A DNA stretch of 64,000 nucleotides, taken from positions 124,001 to 188,000 of the forward strand of contig NZ_JAJTWT010000009.1 of NCBI RefSeq assembly GCF_021353235.1. The letters run 5' to 3'. A model generated the notes under the pieces. The model made no database searches and was not told the origin of the DNA. It worked only from the letters and a program-made list of their open reading frames with translations. The position numbers were made by a program, and so were the translations under genes. Shown piece by piece: positions 23,739 to 32,532 of the stretch. Every line of letters starts with the position of its first letter. Position 1 is the stretch's first letter. This stretch comes from Pelomonas caseinilytica (GTDB lineage: Bacteria > Pseudomonadota > Gammaproteobacteria > Burkholderiales > Burkholderiaceae_C).

Positions 23739-24389
23739 ATGATCCGCATCGGCATCGTCGACGATCACGCCATCGTGCGCACCGGCCTGCGCCAGTTCCT
23801 GTCCGACCACGTGGACCTGCGCGTCACCGGCGAAGGCGCCAGCGGCCATGACGCCCTGGAGATGGCCCGCGGCGGCGAGGTGGACGTGCTGCTGCTGGAC
23901 ATCTCCATGCCCGACCAGAGCGGCGTCGATGCGCTGGCGGCCATCAAGGCGCGCTTTCCCGACCTGCCCGTGCTCATCCTCAGCGGCTTCCCGGAGGCGC
24001 ACTACGCGACGACGCTGCTGCGCCAGGGGGCCAGCGGCTACCTCAACAAGGAATGCGACCCGGAGGAGATCGCCAACGCCATCCGGTTGGTGGCGCGCGG
24101 GCGGCGCTACATCAGCCCGGCCGTGGCTGAACAGCTGGCCGACAGCGTGGTGGGCGGCAGCTCGGCCGGCACGGCGCCCGACAAGCCGCTGCACGAGGCG
24201 CTGTCGGAGCGCGAGTTCCAGGTCTTCCTGCGGCTGGCCCAGGGCGAGACGGTGGGCCACATCGCCGAGGCCCTCTTCCTGAGCGTCAAGACGGTGAGCA
24301 CCTACCGCACCCGGGTGCTGGAAAAGCTCAAGCTCGCCACCAACAGCGACCTGACCTACTACGCGCTGAAGAACGGCCTGATCCAGTGA
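23739..24389 (+). CDS. LuxR/NarL-family response regulator
   Basis: A 216-residue two-component regulator. The receiver (1-120) has DDH, the phospho-acceptor Asp in LLLDISMPD near 53, a Ser in LILSGF in the Thr switch position, and Lys in YLNKE. The LuxR-type HTH (about 148-212) reads LSEREFQVFLRLAQGETVGH then LFLSVKTVSTYRTRVLEKL. It is divergent from the lone receiver and CHASE3 kinase genes, its likely phosphate donors. Shared TGTAGGAC-type sites around the cluster are its probable targets. The start ATG is unambiguous. Confidence 0.95.
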   Translation: MIRIGIVDDHAIVRTGLRQFLSDHVDLRVTGEGASGHDALEMARGGEVDVLLLDISMPDQSGVDALAAIKARFPDLPVLILSGFPEAHYATTLLRQGASGYLNKECDPEEIANAIRLVARGRRYISPAVAEQLADSVVGGSSAGTAPDKPLHEALSEREFQVFLRLAQGETVGHIAEALFLSVKTVSTYRTRVLEKLKLATNSDLTYYALKNGLIQ

Positions 24390-24435
24390 GACGGACCGTC
24401 AGCCTCGCGGCATGCCGCCGTGAGCGCGGCTGCGT

Positions 24436-24633
24436 TCAGTAGGGCGCGTGGGCGGCGTCGGCGCCGCCGTCATCCGCCAGTGTCCAGGGGTGGGCCGATT
24501 CGTAGCCCAGCTCGGGGTCGGCTGCCGGCGCGGCGTCGCCCGGCGACCACCAGCGCGACAGCGCCGACAGCAGCGGGCGGCTCGGGGTGGCGGCGAGCGT
24601 CGTGGTCTCGAGAGGGGCGCTGCGGTCGGCCAT
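24436..24633 (-). CDS. small protein of unknown function
   Basis: A 65-residue acidic, Ala/Pro-rich protein starting MADRSAPLETTTL at 24633, with CCGGAG about 8 bases upstream. It ends YESAHPWTLADDGGADAAHAPY and has no signal peptide or transmembrane helix. It lies downstream of aidB on the same strand, 121 bases after that stop, and converges on the response regulator. No family recognised; the ribosome site and codon use make it more likely real than not. Confidence 0.45.
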   Translation of the reverse strand: MADRSAPLETTTLAATPSRPLLSALSRWWSPGDAAPAADPELGYESAHPWTLADDGGADAAHAPY

Positions 24634-24754
24634 GGCGGGCTCCGGAGTGGGGAAGTCAGGCCGAAGCATCGCGGCGCCTGCCGCCGCCACGCATCGGCGG
24701 CAGGCGCCTCGGCATGTCGGAGAAGACCGACACGCCCGTGGCCGTCGCCCTTTC

Positions 24755-26347
24755 TCAGCCCGCCAGAGCGGCGTCCAGCAATTGCGCGGCCTGGGGCAGC
24801 GCCTGCGTCCCGACGAGGCGGCCCGCGCCGCCGAAGCGCGTGGCGACGAAGGCGTCGGCCGCGGCCGTGGAGGCCTGCTCGCGCATCAGCACGGCCTGGG
24901 CGCACAGCACCAGGCCCTGGGCCACGCGACGGGCCTGGGCTTCCAGGCCGGCGGGGTCGCCCGCCAGCAGGCGGCGCAGGCTGTCGGCCTCGGTCCGCAC
25001 CGGCGCGTCGGCGCTGGCGGCGAAGCTGTCGAGCAGGGCCAGCGCCACTTCGGGCTCGCGGGCGATGGCACGCAGCACGTCCAGCGCCATGACGTTGCCC
25101 GAGCCCTCCCAGATGGAATTGACAGGCGCCTCGCGGTACAGCCGCGCGAGCACCCCGTCCTCGACGTAGCCATTGCCGCCCAGCAGCTCCATGGCTTCGC
25201 CCGTGCACTCGATGGCGCGCTTGCACACCCAGAGCTTGGCGGCCGGCGTCATCAGGCGCTGCCAGCCGGGCTCGGCCTGCTCGAAGCCGCGTGCCAGGCG
25301 CAGCATCAGCCGCATCGCGGCCTCGCTCTCCAGCGCCAGGTCGGCCAGCACTGTCTGCATCAGCGGCTGCTCGGCCAGGCGGCGCCCGAAGGCCTGGCGC
25401 TCGCGGGCGTTGTGCAGGGCCTGCACGAGGCCGGCGCGCAGCAGCGCGGCGCTGCCGATGACGCAGTTCAGCCGGGTGTAGCCGGCCATCTCGATGAGGG
25501 TGGGAATGCCGCGGCCTTCGTCGCTGACGCGGCGCGCCCAGGCGCCGTGGAACTCGACCTCGCTGCTGCAGTTGCTGCGGTTGCCGAGCTTGTCCTTCAG
25601 GCGCATGACCACGACGGCGTTGCGTTCGCCGTCGGGTGTGTAGCGAGGCAGCCAGAAGCAGGTCGGCCCCGCCTCGGTGCGGGCCAGCACGAGGTGGGCG
25701 TCGCTGGTGGGCGCCGAGAAGAACCACTTGTGGCCGGTGATGCGGTAGCTGCCGTCGGCCTGCTCGGCGGCGGTGGTGGCGACGCGGCGCAGGTCCGAGC
25801 CCCCCTGTTTCTCGGTCATGCCCATGCCGACCCAGATGGAGGCCTTGTCGGCGATGGGCGCCTCGCGCGGGTCATGTTCGCGGCTGAAGAGCTTGTCGCG
25901 CAGCGGCGCGAAGAGCTCGGGCTGACGGGCCAGCACGGGGATCGCGGCCTGGGTCATGGTGGCCGGGCACAGCGAGCCGGCCTCCACCTGGCCGTGCAGG
26001 TAGCAGCCGGCCGCGAAGGCGGCCCAGCGGCCGGGGGTGTCGGTGGCGAAGGCGTCGGCCACCAGGCCCTGGCGGCGGTACATGGACAGCAGTTCGTGCC
26101 AGGCGGGATGGAAGTCGACGAGGTCCACGCGCCGGCCGCGGGCGTCGAGCTGGCGCAGCTCGGGGCCGTGGCGGTTGGCGTCGCGGGCGAGCTGGGCGGT
26201 CCGCGTACTGCCGAGTTCGGCGCCGTAGCGGGTCAACGGCTCGACGGCCTGGGGCGCAGCCGAGCGCAGCGCGGCCAGCAGCGCGGGGTCCGTGCTGAGG
26301 AGGTTATGGCCGACCCATTCGTCGACCAGGTTGTCCGCAGTGGGCAT
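24755..26347 (-). CDS. aidB: acyl-CoA dehydrogenase-like protein AidB
   Basis: A 530-residue flavoprotein of the AidB branch of acyl-CoA dehydrogenases, induced in E. coli as part of the adaptive response to alkylating agents and able to bind DNA. Diagnostic stretches are GMGMTEKQGGSDLRRV, GHKWFFSAPTSDAHLVLA, ECTGEAMELLGGNGYVEDG and NSIWEGSGNVMALDVLR. The length matches the family. The start codon overlaps the stop of the degenerate GGDEF gene in a TGATG junction, so the two are translationally coupled. creA lies upstream in the same operon. No ada-like gene is in the window, so alkylation inducibility is not shown. Confidence 0.93.
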   Translation of the reverse strand: MPTADNLVDEWVGHNLLSTDPALLAALRSAAPQAVEPLTRYGAELGSTRTAQLARDANRHGPELRQLDARGRRVDLVDFHPAWHELLSMYRRQGLVADAFATDTPGRWAAFAAGCYLHGQVEAGSLCPATMTQAAIPVLARQPELFAPLRDKLFSREHDPREAPIADKASIWVGMGMTEKQGGSDLRRVATTAAEQADGSYRITGHKWFFSAPTSDAHLVLARTEAGPTCFWLPRYTPDGERNAVVVMRLKDKLGNRSNCSSEVEFHGAWARRVSDEGRGIPTLIEMAGYTRLNCVIGSAALLRAGLVQALHNARERQAFGRRLAEQPLMQTVLADLALESEAAMRLMLRLARGFEQAEPGWQRLMTPAAKLWVCKRAIECTGEAMELLGGNGYVEDGVLARLYREAPVNSIWEGSGNVMALDVLRAIAREPEVALALLDSFAASADAPVRTEADSLRRLLAGDPAGLEAQARRVAQGLVLCAQAVLMREQASTAAADAFVATRFGGAGRLVGTQALPQAAQLLDAALAG

Positions 26348-27504
26348 CAGTCCGAGATTCCTGGTTCGGCCAGCATCTGCCCGCCACCGGCGCGGCGGGC
26401 CTCGTAGAGGGCGGTCTCGGCGCGGCGCTGCAGGTCGGGCAGGCCGCGGTCGCCAGGGCGAAGCTTGGCCCAGCCGGCGCTGAAGGACAAGGGCAGCCCC
26501 AGCTCGGCCTGAGCCCGCTCGGCCAGGGCGGCGCGCAGCCGGCGGTCCAGGGCCAGCGGGCCTTCGGGCAGGCAGCGCGCCATCATCACGCCGAATTGCT
26601 GGCCGCTCAGGCGGCCCGCCAGGTCGCCCAGGCGGGCCTGGGCCTGCACGCAGCTGGCGAAGAGGGCCAGGGCCCCGTCGGCGAAGTCGGTGCCGCGCTC
26701 CTCCTGCAGCGCAGCGAAGCCGTCCAGCTCCAGCACCACCAGGGCCAGGGGCTCGTCGAAGCGGCGGGCCATGGCGATCAGCTCCACCGAGCGCCTGCCG
26801 AAAGCGTTGCCGTCGATGAGGCCGGTCAGGCCGTCGGTCTGGGCCAGGCGGGCGAGTTCTGCCTCGGTCTGGCCGCGCCAGGCCAGCAGCAGCATGGGCA
26901 GCAGCAGCAACAGGGCGAGCTGGCCGGCGAGGGCGAGCAGCAGGTCGGACCAGGGGGCCGGGTCGTGCAGCAGCGTGGTGGCGGCGCGGCAGAGCATGGC
27001 CGCCAGCAGGGGCAGCACGGCGGCCAGGCCCAGCAGGCGCCAGCGCCGTGTGGCCAGGCCCTGGACCACGGCGCTGCGGCCCGGCAGCGTCAGCGTCACG
27101 CCCACCCAGGCGAGCTGGCCGCCGAGGGCGAGGTCGGCGACGGTCTGGGCGGCGCCGCGGTCGGGCGCCAGCCCCGCGTAGGCGGCGCCCAGCAGCGGCG
27201 GCAGCGCGGTCATCACGTAGCGACCGGGCCGGGGCGTGAGCCACAGGCCGAGGGCCCACCACAGGCAGGACAGGCCCAGGCTGATCAGGCCGACGCCGGC
27301 GCCCTGCAGCCAGCGCGCGTCGGGCCGCAGGCCGCCGAGGGCGGGGCTGACCAGCGCCAGCCCGATGGCCAGGGCCAGCAGGCCCGCCTGCGCCCAGCGG
27401 CCACCGGCCTTGGCGTCGCGCCAGCCGACGAGGGTGATGAGCACCAGCGCCGAGGCCAGCGCCTGCATGGGCATCAGGGCATGGAGCGCTTGGGCAAAAC
27501 TCAT
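26347..27504 (-). CDS. membrane GGDEF-like protein with degenerate active site
   Basis: A 385-residue inner-membrane protein. About six transmembrane segments fill residues 10-220, followed by a GGDEF-fold domain ([19 protein letters not shown] onward). The catalytic signature is SGQQF instead of GG[D/E]EF, so diguanylate cyclase activity is unlikely. The inhibitory-site RxxD (RLGD) is retained exactly five residues upstream, so it may be a cyclic-di-GMP receptor. It overlaps creA by four bases (ATGA) and aidB by one (TGATG), forming a tightly coupled three-gene operon. Confidence 0.85.
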   Translation of the reverse strand: MSFAQALHALMPMQALASALVLITLVGWRDAKAGGRWAQAGLLALAIGLALVSPALGGLRPDARWLQGAGVGLISLGLSCLWWALGLWLTPRPGRYVMTALPPLLGAAYAGLAPDRGAAQTVADLALGGQLAWVGVTLTLPGRSAVVQGLATRRWRLLGLAAVLPLLAAMLCRAATTLLHDPAPWSDLLLALAGQLALLLLLPMLLLAWRGQTEAELARLAQTDGLTGLIDGNAFGRRSVELIAMARRFDEPLALVVLELDGFAALQEERGTDFADGALALFASCVQAQARLGDLAGRLSGQQFGVMMARCLPEGPLALDRRLRAALAERAQAELGLPLSFSAGWAKLRPGDRGLPDLQRRAETALYEARRAGGGQMLAEPGISD

Positions 27505-27965
27505 TTCTTGAGCGGGATGGGTGTCTCGCGGCCCACCGGCACGGCGGTGACGCTGTTCTTGGGCGAGCCGTCGATGAGGCGGTCGGAGTAGGTCAGGTAG
27601 ACCAGGGTGTTGCGCGAGGCGTCCACCATGCGGACGATGCGCAGCCGCTTGAAGACCAGGGAGATGCGCTCGTTGAACACCTCTTCCTGCACGGCCAGGG
27701 GCTGGCGGATCTGGATGGGGCCGACCTGGCGGCAGGCGATGGAGGCCTCGGCCTTGTCCTCGGCGATGCCGATGGCGCCCTTGAGTCCGCCGGTCTTGGC
27801 CCGCGACACGTAGCAGGCGACGCCCTGGACCTTGGGGTCGTCGTAGACGTCGACGACGATCTTGTGGTCGGGCCCCAGGAGCTTGAAGGCGGTGTCCACG
27901 GAGCCGATGGGGTCGGCGTGGGCTAGCGCGGTCGCGGCCAGCAGGAGGAGGGCGGCGTGCTTCAT
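27501..27965 (-). CDS. creA: CreA family protein
   Basis: A 154-residue exported protein of the CreA family, whose function is undefined. A signal peptide ends at ALAHADP (about residue 17). Family landmarks are [57 protein letters not shown] and [18 protein letters not shown]. It is the first gene of the creA/GGDEF-like/aidB operon and overlaps the next gene by four bases. The large palindromic repeat lies just upstream. The family call is secure. Confidence 0.93.
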   Translation of the reverse strand: MKHAALLLLAATALAHADPIGSVDTAFKLLGPDHKIVVDVYDDPKVQGVACYVSRAKTGGLKGAIGIAEDKAEASIACRQVGPIQIRQPLAVQEEVFNERISLVFKRLRIVRMVDASRNTLVYLTYSDRLIDGSPKNSVTAVPVGRETPIPLKK

Positions 27966-28026
27966 GGGGGCAGTCTATGGCTTGTTGGGCGGTGGGCGGT
28001 GGTTGGGTTGTTGGTTGCTTTTGCTC

Positions 28027-28686
28027 GGAGCCTTTGTGGTTCGATGCGGTGTGTGGTTGGTCGGGTTGCTTTTGCCTGGAGCCTTTGGCGTTCGTTGCAC
28101 CGCCGCGGGAATCCGCCCCGCGAGGGCGGGTAACTTTCTTCTGTCGCGCCAGAAGAAAGTCACCAAAGAAGAGGCGCCCTCAATCGAGGGCCTTGATGCG
28201 CTGAACGCCAAGAAGCACCTCGAGGCGATCCGCTTCGCTCTCGCTGCTGTCCTTATCACCAGAACCATCCATCCACTGCCAGCCCGCCTAACGCGCGGCT
28301 GCACGCCGTGCTCACGAGTGGAAATTCAAGCAATGCAAGCGTCGCTCGGGCGACGCGTCGTGGGGTGTGGTGCCTTCACTGGTGAGCCCGGCGTGCAGCC
28401 GGCGTTAACCGGCGTGAAGGTCCGATACGTGGTGCTCGGCATAGGGACAGCGGCGAGAGCGCAGCGGGTCGCTTCTGGGCGGTAGCCGGGCGGTCGTTCT
28501 CGCGCGCGAGCCTTGGCGGGCTGCTGCCAGCTTGCGGTTCAGCGCCTCTCTTTTGGTGACTTTTCTCTGGCGCGACAGAGAAAAGTTACCCGCCCGCCGG
28601 GGCGGACTCCCGGCTCGGTGTATCGAGTCCAAAGGCTCCTTGCAAAAGCATCCCGACCACACCGCACCGAGCCGCAAAGGCTCCAA
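28027..28686. repeat. 660-bp nested palindromic intergenic repeat
   Basis: A gene-free stretch (27966-28694) is almost filled by one imperfect inverted repeat. The outer arms, 28027-28177 and 28541-28686, align over about 150 bases. Inner arms also pair (near 28223-28257 with 28437-28475, and 28288-28321 with 28376-28411). Each outer arm holds its own hairpin: ACTTTCTTCTG/CAGAAGAAAGT (28133-28160) and ACTTTTCTCTG/CAGAGAAAAGT (28559-28586), with the same six-base loop on one strand. The two stems differ but stay paired. Similar GGGTAACTTT...AAAGTCACC elements recur between genes in Burkholderiales, as I recall. ORFs across it are artefacts. Confidence 0.85.
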
Positions 28687-28694
28687 CCACCCCC

Positions 28695-30002
28695 TCACTC
28701 AAACCGCGTCGTGATCGCATCCACCACCCGGTCGTCCTCGTCGACCACCGCCATCCAGGCCCATTTGTCGAAGGTGGTGCAGGGATGCGAAGGCCCCAGC
28801 GCCACGCGATCGCCCACGGCCGGCCCCGAGGTCGCCGCCGGGTCCCAGCGCAGGTAGGCGTGCTGGTCGTTCAGCCCCGTGACTCGCCAGCCCGACGGCG
28901 CCACGCCCCGCCGCTGCGCCCCGCGCGGCAGGTGCCAGACCGGCGGCGGCCAGCCCTGGTCGAAGGAGACGTCGCGGCGGCCGGCGTTGAGCAGGGCCAG
29001 GCCCGGCTCGGGCGTGGACAGCACCTGCGTCCAGACCTCCAGCGCCGGCTGCAGGCTGGGCGCGGACAAGGGCGTGCCCATGCGCTCGTCCATGCGCTGC
29101 ATGTAGCGGCCATAGTGCTCGTGGTCGTGGCAGACGTAGCAGCCCGAGCGCAGCAGGCCCAGCCGCGGCGCCCGGCCCGGCGCGCCGGCGAGCACCGGCG
29201 CCACCAGGTCGAACAGCGCCGAGCCGCCGCCGCTGAGCCACACCGAGTGCGCGTCGGCGCCGATCAGGCCCTCGGCCTCGATGTCGGCCAGCAGGGCCTC
29301 GATGCGGGACTGCCACTGCTGCATCAGCGCCCGGTCCGGCCCCGTCTCGCCGCTGACCTGAAGGCCCTCGTAGAAGCCGATGCCGCGCAGCCGCAGCGCC
29401 GGGTGGGCCTTCAGGGCCCGCGCCAGGGCCAGCGCCGGCCCGTGCTCGCGCAGGCCGCAGCGCGAGGTGCCGAGCTCGATCAGCACGTCGACCCGCGCCT
29501 CGCCCGCGCCCAGCGAGGCCCAGTGACCGGCCAACTGGTCGAGCTGGGCCTGCGAGTCGACGAAGAAGGCCAGCTCCACGCCCGGGTAGCGGCGGCGCAG
29601 CGCCAGCAGCTCGGCCAGCTCGGCGGCATTGACGAGCTGGTTGGCGATGAGGGCGCGGCGGGCGCCGGCCGCCAGGCCCGTGCTCAGCTGGTGCACGTTG
29701 GCGAAGGTCAGGCCCCAGGCCCCGGCGTCGAGCTGGCGCTGGAAGAGCTGCGGGCTCATCGTCGTCTTGCCGTGCGGCGCGAGCTGCACGCCGTGGCGGG
29801 TGGCGAAGTCCTGCATCCAGGCGATGTTGTGGGCGAGGGCCTGGCGGCGCACGACGGCCAGGGGCAGGGGCAGCTCGTTGCCGTGAAGCGTCCAGCCGCG
29901 CGAGGCCACGTCGGCCAGCGGCAGCGGCGGCTGCAGCGCGGGAAAGCCTTTCAGCCAGGGGCCCAGCCAGCCGGGGCGAGGGGTGTCGTCGAGGGAATCC
30001 AT
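28695..30002 (-). CDS. PLP enzyme of the D-serine dehydratase / D-threonine aldolase family
   Basis: A 435-residue fold-type III PLP enzyme, often annotated as amino acid deaminase. The N-terminal alanine-racemase-like barrel has the PLP lysine in APHGKTTMSPQLF near 78, and SGGGSALFD binds phosphate. The C-terminal domain has GPSHPCTTFDKW, whose His-x-Cys pair binds zinc in eukaryotic-type D-serine dehydratases. Expected reaction: removal of ammonia from a D-hydroxy amino acid; aldolase activity is an alternative. It lies directly beside the palindromic repeat and 18 bases after the lipid kinase gene on the same strand. Confidence 0.87.
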   Translation of the reverse strand: MDSLDDTPRPGWLGPWLKGFPALQPPLPLADVASRGWTLHGNELPLPLAVVRRQALAHNIAWMQDFATRHGVQLAPHGKTTMSPQLFQRQLDAGAWGLTFANVHQLSTGLAAGARRALIANQLVNAAELAELLALRRRYPGVELAFFVDSQAQLDQLAGHWASLGAGEARVDVLIELGTSRCGLREHGPALALARALKAHPALRLRGIGFYEGLQVSGETGPDRALMQQWQSRIEALLADIEAEGLIGADAHSVWLSGGGSALFDLVAPVLAGAPGRAPRLGLLRSGCYVCHDHEHYGRYMQRMDERMGTPLSAPSLQPALEVWTQVLSTPEPGLALLNAGRRDVSFDQGWPPPVWHLPRGAQRRGVAPSGWRVTGLNDQHAYLRWDPAATSGPAVGDRVALGPSHPCTTFDKWAWMAVVDEDDRVVDAITTRFE

Positions 30003-30020
30003 GGCGCCATCATCGCGCGC

Positions 30021-30959
30021 TCAGGACGGCAGCCGGACCACCTGCAGCGCCGCCGGCCGCAGGCGCACGGTGACGTCGGCGGCCGAGGGCAGGGGCTCGC
30101 CGTCCACGGCCAGCGGGATGGGCTGCGCGCTGCCGAGATGCAGGGCCCTGAAGCCGCTGAGTGCGACCTTGGGATGGCGCAGATGCAGGCCGGTGAGCAG
30201 CAGCGGCATCATGGCCAGGGCCCCCAGTCGGCCGAAGGCGCCGGCGCGCAGCAGCTGCAGTTCGCCGTCGTCCACGCGGGCGCCGGGCGCGGCCGGCATG
30301 CCGCTGCCGTAGGTGGGCGTGTTGAGGCTGGAGGCGAAGAGCAGGGGGCCGTCGTGCAGCAGGGCGCCGTCGGCCTCGACGCGCAGGCGCTGCACGCGAA
30401 GCCGGCCGATCTCGACGAGCGTGGCCCACAGGTAGCGCGGCTGGCCGCGCAGCCACTTCGGTGCGGCGTGGGCGCGCAGGGCGATGGCGGCGTCGAAGCC
30501 GGCGGTGAGGCTGGACATGAAGAGACGGGGCGCCGCCCCGGGCGTGGTCAGCTCGCCGAGGTCCATGGGGGAGGCCGGCGCGCCGCGGGCATGGGCCAGG
30601 GCCTCGCGCCAGGACAGGCGGGCCAGGCCCAGTGCCCGGGCGAGGTCGTTGCCGGTGCCGCTCGGCAGCAGGGCCAGTTGCAGCCGCCGCTCGACCAGGG
30701 CCGGCAGCAGTTGATGGACGGTGCCGTCACCTCCGGCCACCAGGACGCGGCTGCCTTCGGGCAAGGCCAGCAGGCGCTGGCGGGCGGCGGCGACGTTGTC
30801 GGGCAGCACCAGGGGCACCTGGGAGAGGGCGGCCCGCAGCGGTTCGGCGAGGGCGGCGCAGCGGCCGTTGGCGGCGTGCGGATTGAGCAGGCAGAGAGCG
30901 GGGGCCAGGGCAGGAGCGGTCACTTCGGCATTGAAGCCGGGCACCGCCGGCCGCGCCAT
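30021..30959 (-). CDS. diacylglycerol/sphingosine kinase-like lipid kinase
   Basis: A 312-residue cytosolic or membrane-peripheral kinase of the YegS/DgkB type. Signature blocks are LCLLNPHAANGR near 23, VAGGDGTVHQLL near 72 (nucleotide binding), LPSGTGNDLARALG near 96 and SSLTAGFDAAIA near 150. It should phosphorylate diacylglycerol or a related lipid. ATG 30959 is preferred; the frame runs to 31037, overlapping the divergent GGDEF gene start. It probably forms a two-gene operon with the PLP enzyme that follows 18 bases later. Confidence 0.85.
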   Translation of the reverse strand: MARPAVPGFNAEVTAPALAPALCLLNPHAANGRCAALAEPLRAALSQVPLVLPDNVAAARQRLLALPEGSRVLVAGGDGTVHQLLPALVERRLQLALLPSGTGNDLARALGLARLSWREALAHARGAPASPMDLGELTTPGAAPRLFMSSLTAGFDAAIALRAHAAPKWLRGQPRYLWATLVEIGRLRVQRLRVEADGALLHDGPLLFASSLNTPTYGSGMPAAPGARVDDGELQLLRAGAFGRLGALAMMPLLLTGLHLRHPKVALSGFRALHLGSAQPIPLAVDGEPLPSAADVTVRLRPAALQVVRLPS

Positions 30960-31035
30960 CGGCGCAGACCCTGGCGGCGCCGGCCGGCGCGCCTGCCTAC
31001 ACTGACCGCAAACCGGGAAAGGGAGCGGAGTCCGC

Positions 31036-32226
31036 ATGACGCTGCATGTGCCGACGCTGGTGCTGATGCTGGTGATCGGCTACGGGCTGTTGACGCTGTT
31101 GCTCGCCGTCGCGGGGCATGGAGGCCTCAAGCGCGGCGAGCTGCGCCAGCTCGGCTGGGCCGCCCAGGCGCTGTGCCTGGGCTTCCTGTGCTTCGCGCTG
31201 CGGCCCTGGCTGCCGGGCTGGCTGTCGCTGCTGGGCGGCAACCTGCTGCTGATGGTGGGCCTGGCTCTGTTCGCCGCGGCGCTGTCCTGGCATCTGCTCA
31301 ACCGTGGGCTATCGAACTGGTTCCTCGGCCTGCTGGTCGCCGCCGCGATGAGCGTGCCCCTCGTGCTGGACGCCACGACGCCGCTGCGCGTGGGCGTCAT
31401 GTCAGGGGCGATGGCGGTGCTGCTGCTGCCGTCGACCGTGGCGGCGCTGCGACATGGCTGGCGGGGCGAGCTGTCCTTCCGCGTCGTTGCGCTGATGCTG
31501 CTGCTGGCCTGCTCGGCCCTGGTGGCACGGCTGGTCTATGCCGTCTGGTGGGCCGGCGCCGGGCCGGCCGCCGGGGGCGAGGCGGCGTTCTGGAGCGGCG
31601 CCATCTTCATGCTGGCCTTCATGGCGGTGCTGGCGGCGGGCTTCGGCTTCGTGCTGGCGGGCTTCGAGCGCATGGCCAGCCAGATGCGCAAGCTGGCCAG
31701 CGTCGACGGCCTGACCGGTGCCTTCAACCACAACACCACCGTGTCGCTGCTGGCGCACACGTTGGAGCGCGGCCGGCGCGAGAACCAGCCGGTCAGCTTC
31801 GTCATGCTGGACCTGGACCATTTCAAGCAGGTCAACGACCGCCATGGCCACGTCGTCGGCGACGCTGTGCTGCGCGCCGTGGCCGCCTGCACGCGGGCGC
31901 GGCTGCGCGGCTCGGACGTGCTCGGCCGCCTGGGCGGCGAGGAGTTCGGCCTGGTGCTGCCGGCCACCGGCCTCAGCGGCGCCCGCCACCTGGCCGAGCA
32001 GGTGCGCCTGGCCGTCGAGGGCCTGGCGCTGGAGGGCGACGGCGGCCGGCCACTGCGGGTGACGCTGTCCGCCGGTGTCGCCGAGGCCGCGCGCAGCGAC
32101 ACGCCCGAGACCCTCATCCACCTGGCCGACAAGGCCCTCTACCAGGCCAAACAGCAGGGCCGCAACCGCGTCGTCGTGGCCGACGACTGGATGCGCAACT
32201 CGACGCTGCAGAGCGTGGTGGGTTGA
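31036..32226 (+). CDS. membrane diguanylate cyclase
   Basis: A 396-residue protein with six to seven transmembrane helices in residues 5-215 and a GGDEF domain at about 225-390. The active site is intact (RLGGEEFGLVLP), with LDLDHFKQVNDRHGHVVGD before it and inhibitory site RGSD five residues upstream. It should make cyclic-di-GMP under control of an unknown membrane signal. It is divergent from the lipid kinase; TACACT at 30998-31003 is a possible -10, and AAAGGGAGCGGAG precedes the start. The last bases abut the decayed DUF1801 gene. Confidence 0.93.
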   Translation: MTLHVPTLVLMLVIGYGLLTLLLAVAGHGGLKRGELRQLGWAAQALCLGFLCFALRPWLPGWLSLLGGNLLLMVGLALFAAALSWHLLNRGLSNWFLGLLVAAAMSVPLVLDATTPLRVGVMSGAMAVLLLPSTVAALRHGWRGELSFRVVALMLLLACSALVARLVYAVWWAGAGPAAGGEAAFWSGAIFMLAFMAVLAAGFGFVLAGFERMASQMRKLASVDGLTGAFNHNTTVSLLAHTLERGRRENQPVSFVMLDLDHFKQVNDRHGHVVGDAVLRAVAACTRARLRGSDVLGRLGGEEFGLVLPATGLSGARHLAEQVRLAVEGLALEGDGGRPLRVTLSAGVAEAARSDTPETLIHLADKALYQAKQQGRNRVVVADDWMRNSTLQSVVG

Positions 32227-32530
32227 GCGCGGGGCGGCGCGCGGCCTCGACCCGCTGGCGCCGCTCGGCGCTGCCGGGCAGGTCGGCCAGCGTGGCGATG
32301 CGGCCGAAGTCGCCCATGGCTCCGGCCTGCCCGGGCTCGGCCCCTCGCGTTCCCAGAAGCCGAAGCCGCAGTGCGCCTTGAAGGCCGACATGCCGCACAG
32401 CAGCTTGCCGTCCAGCAGGTAGTGCGGCCGGCTCCATGCACGTCGGCGGGCAGCCGCGTCAGGACGGGGCGGGCGAAGTCGGCCGCAACGGCGATGTAGC
32501 CGTCGCGACGCGTGGGTCGGGTGCGGCCAT
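32227..32530 (-). pseudogene. decayed DUF1801 (YdhG-like) gene
   Basis: Read leftwards from ATG 32530, the gene starts MAAPDPRV, then needs a frame change to continue as GYIAVAADFARPVLTRLPADVH. A central piece is missing, and PHYLLDGKLLCGMSAFKAHCGFGFWE follows in another frame. A third frame gives GAEPGQAGAMGDFGRIATLADLPGSAE, after which it stops at the end of the GGDEF gene. Together these make the DUF1801 start-to-middle with at least three lesions, and the C-terminal half is gone. The ribosome site GGGGAG overlaps the TMEM175 gene stop, so it was once coupled to that gene. Confidence 0.75.
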
Positions 32531-32532
32531 GG

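Noticed and set aside
27862..28485. ORF across the palindromic repeat
   Set aside because: It starts inside creA on the opposite strand and reads through repeat DNA; the sequence has no protein-like pattern.
28785..32381. Plus-strand open frame of 1198 codons
   Set aside because: It runs opposite the PLP enzyme and lipid kinase and out of frame through a cyclase gene. The minus-strand and in-frame products have clear motifs, this one none.
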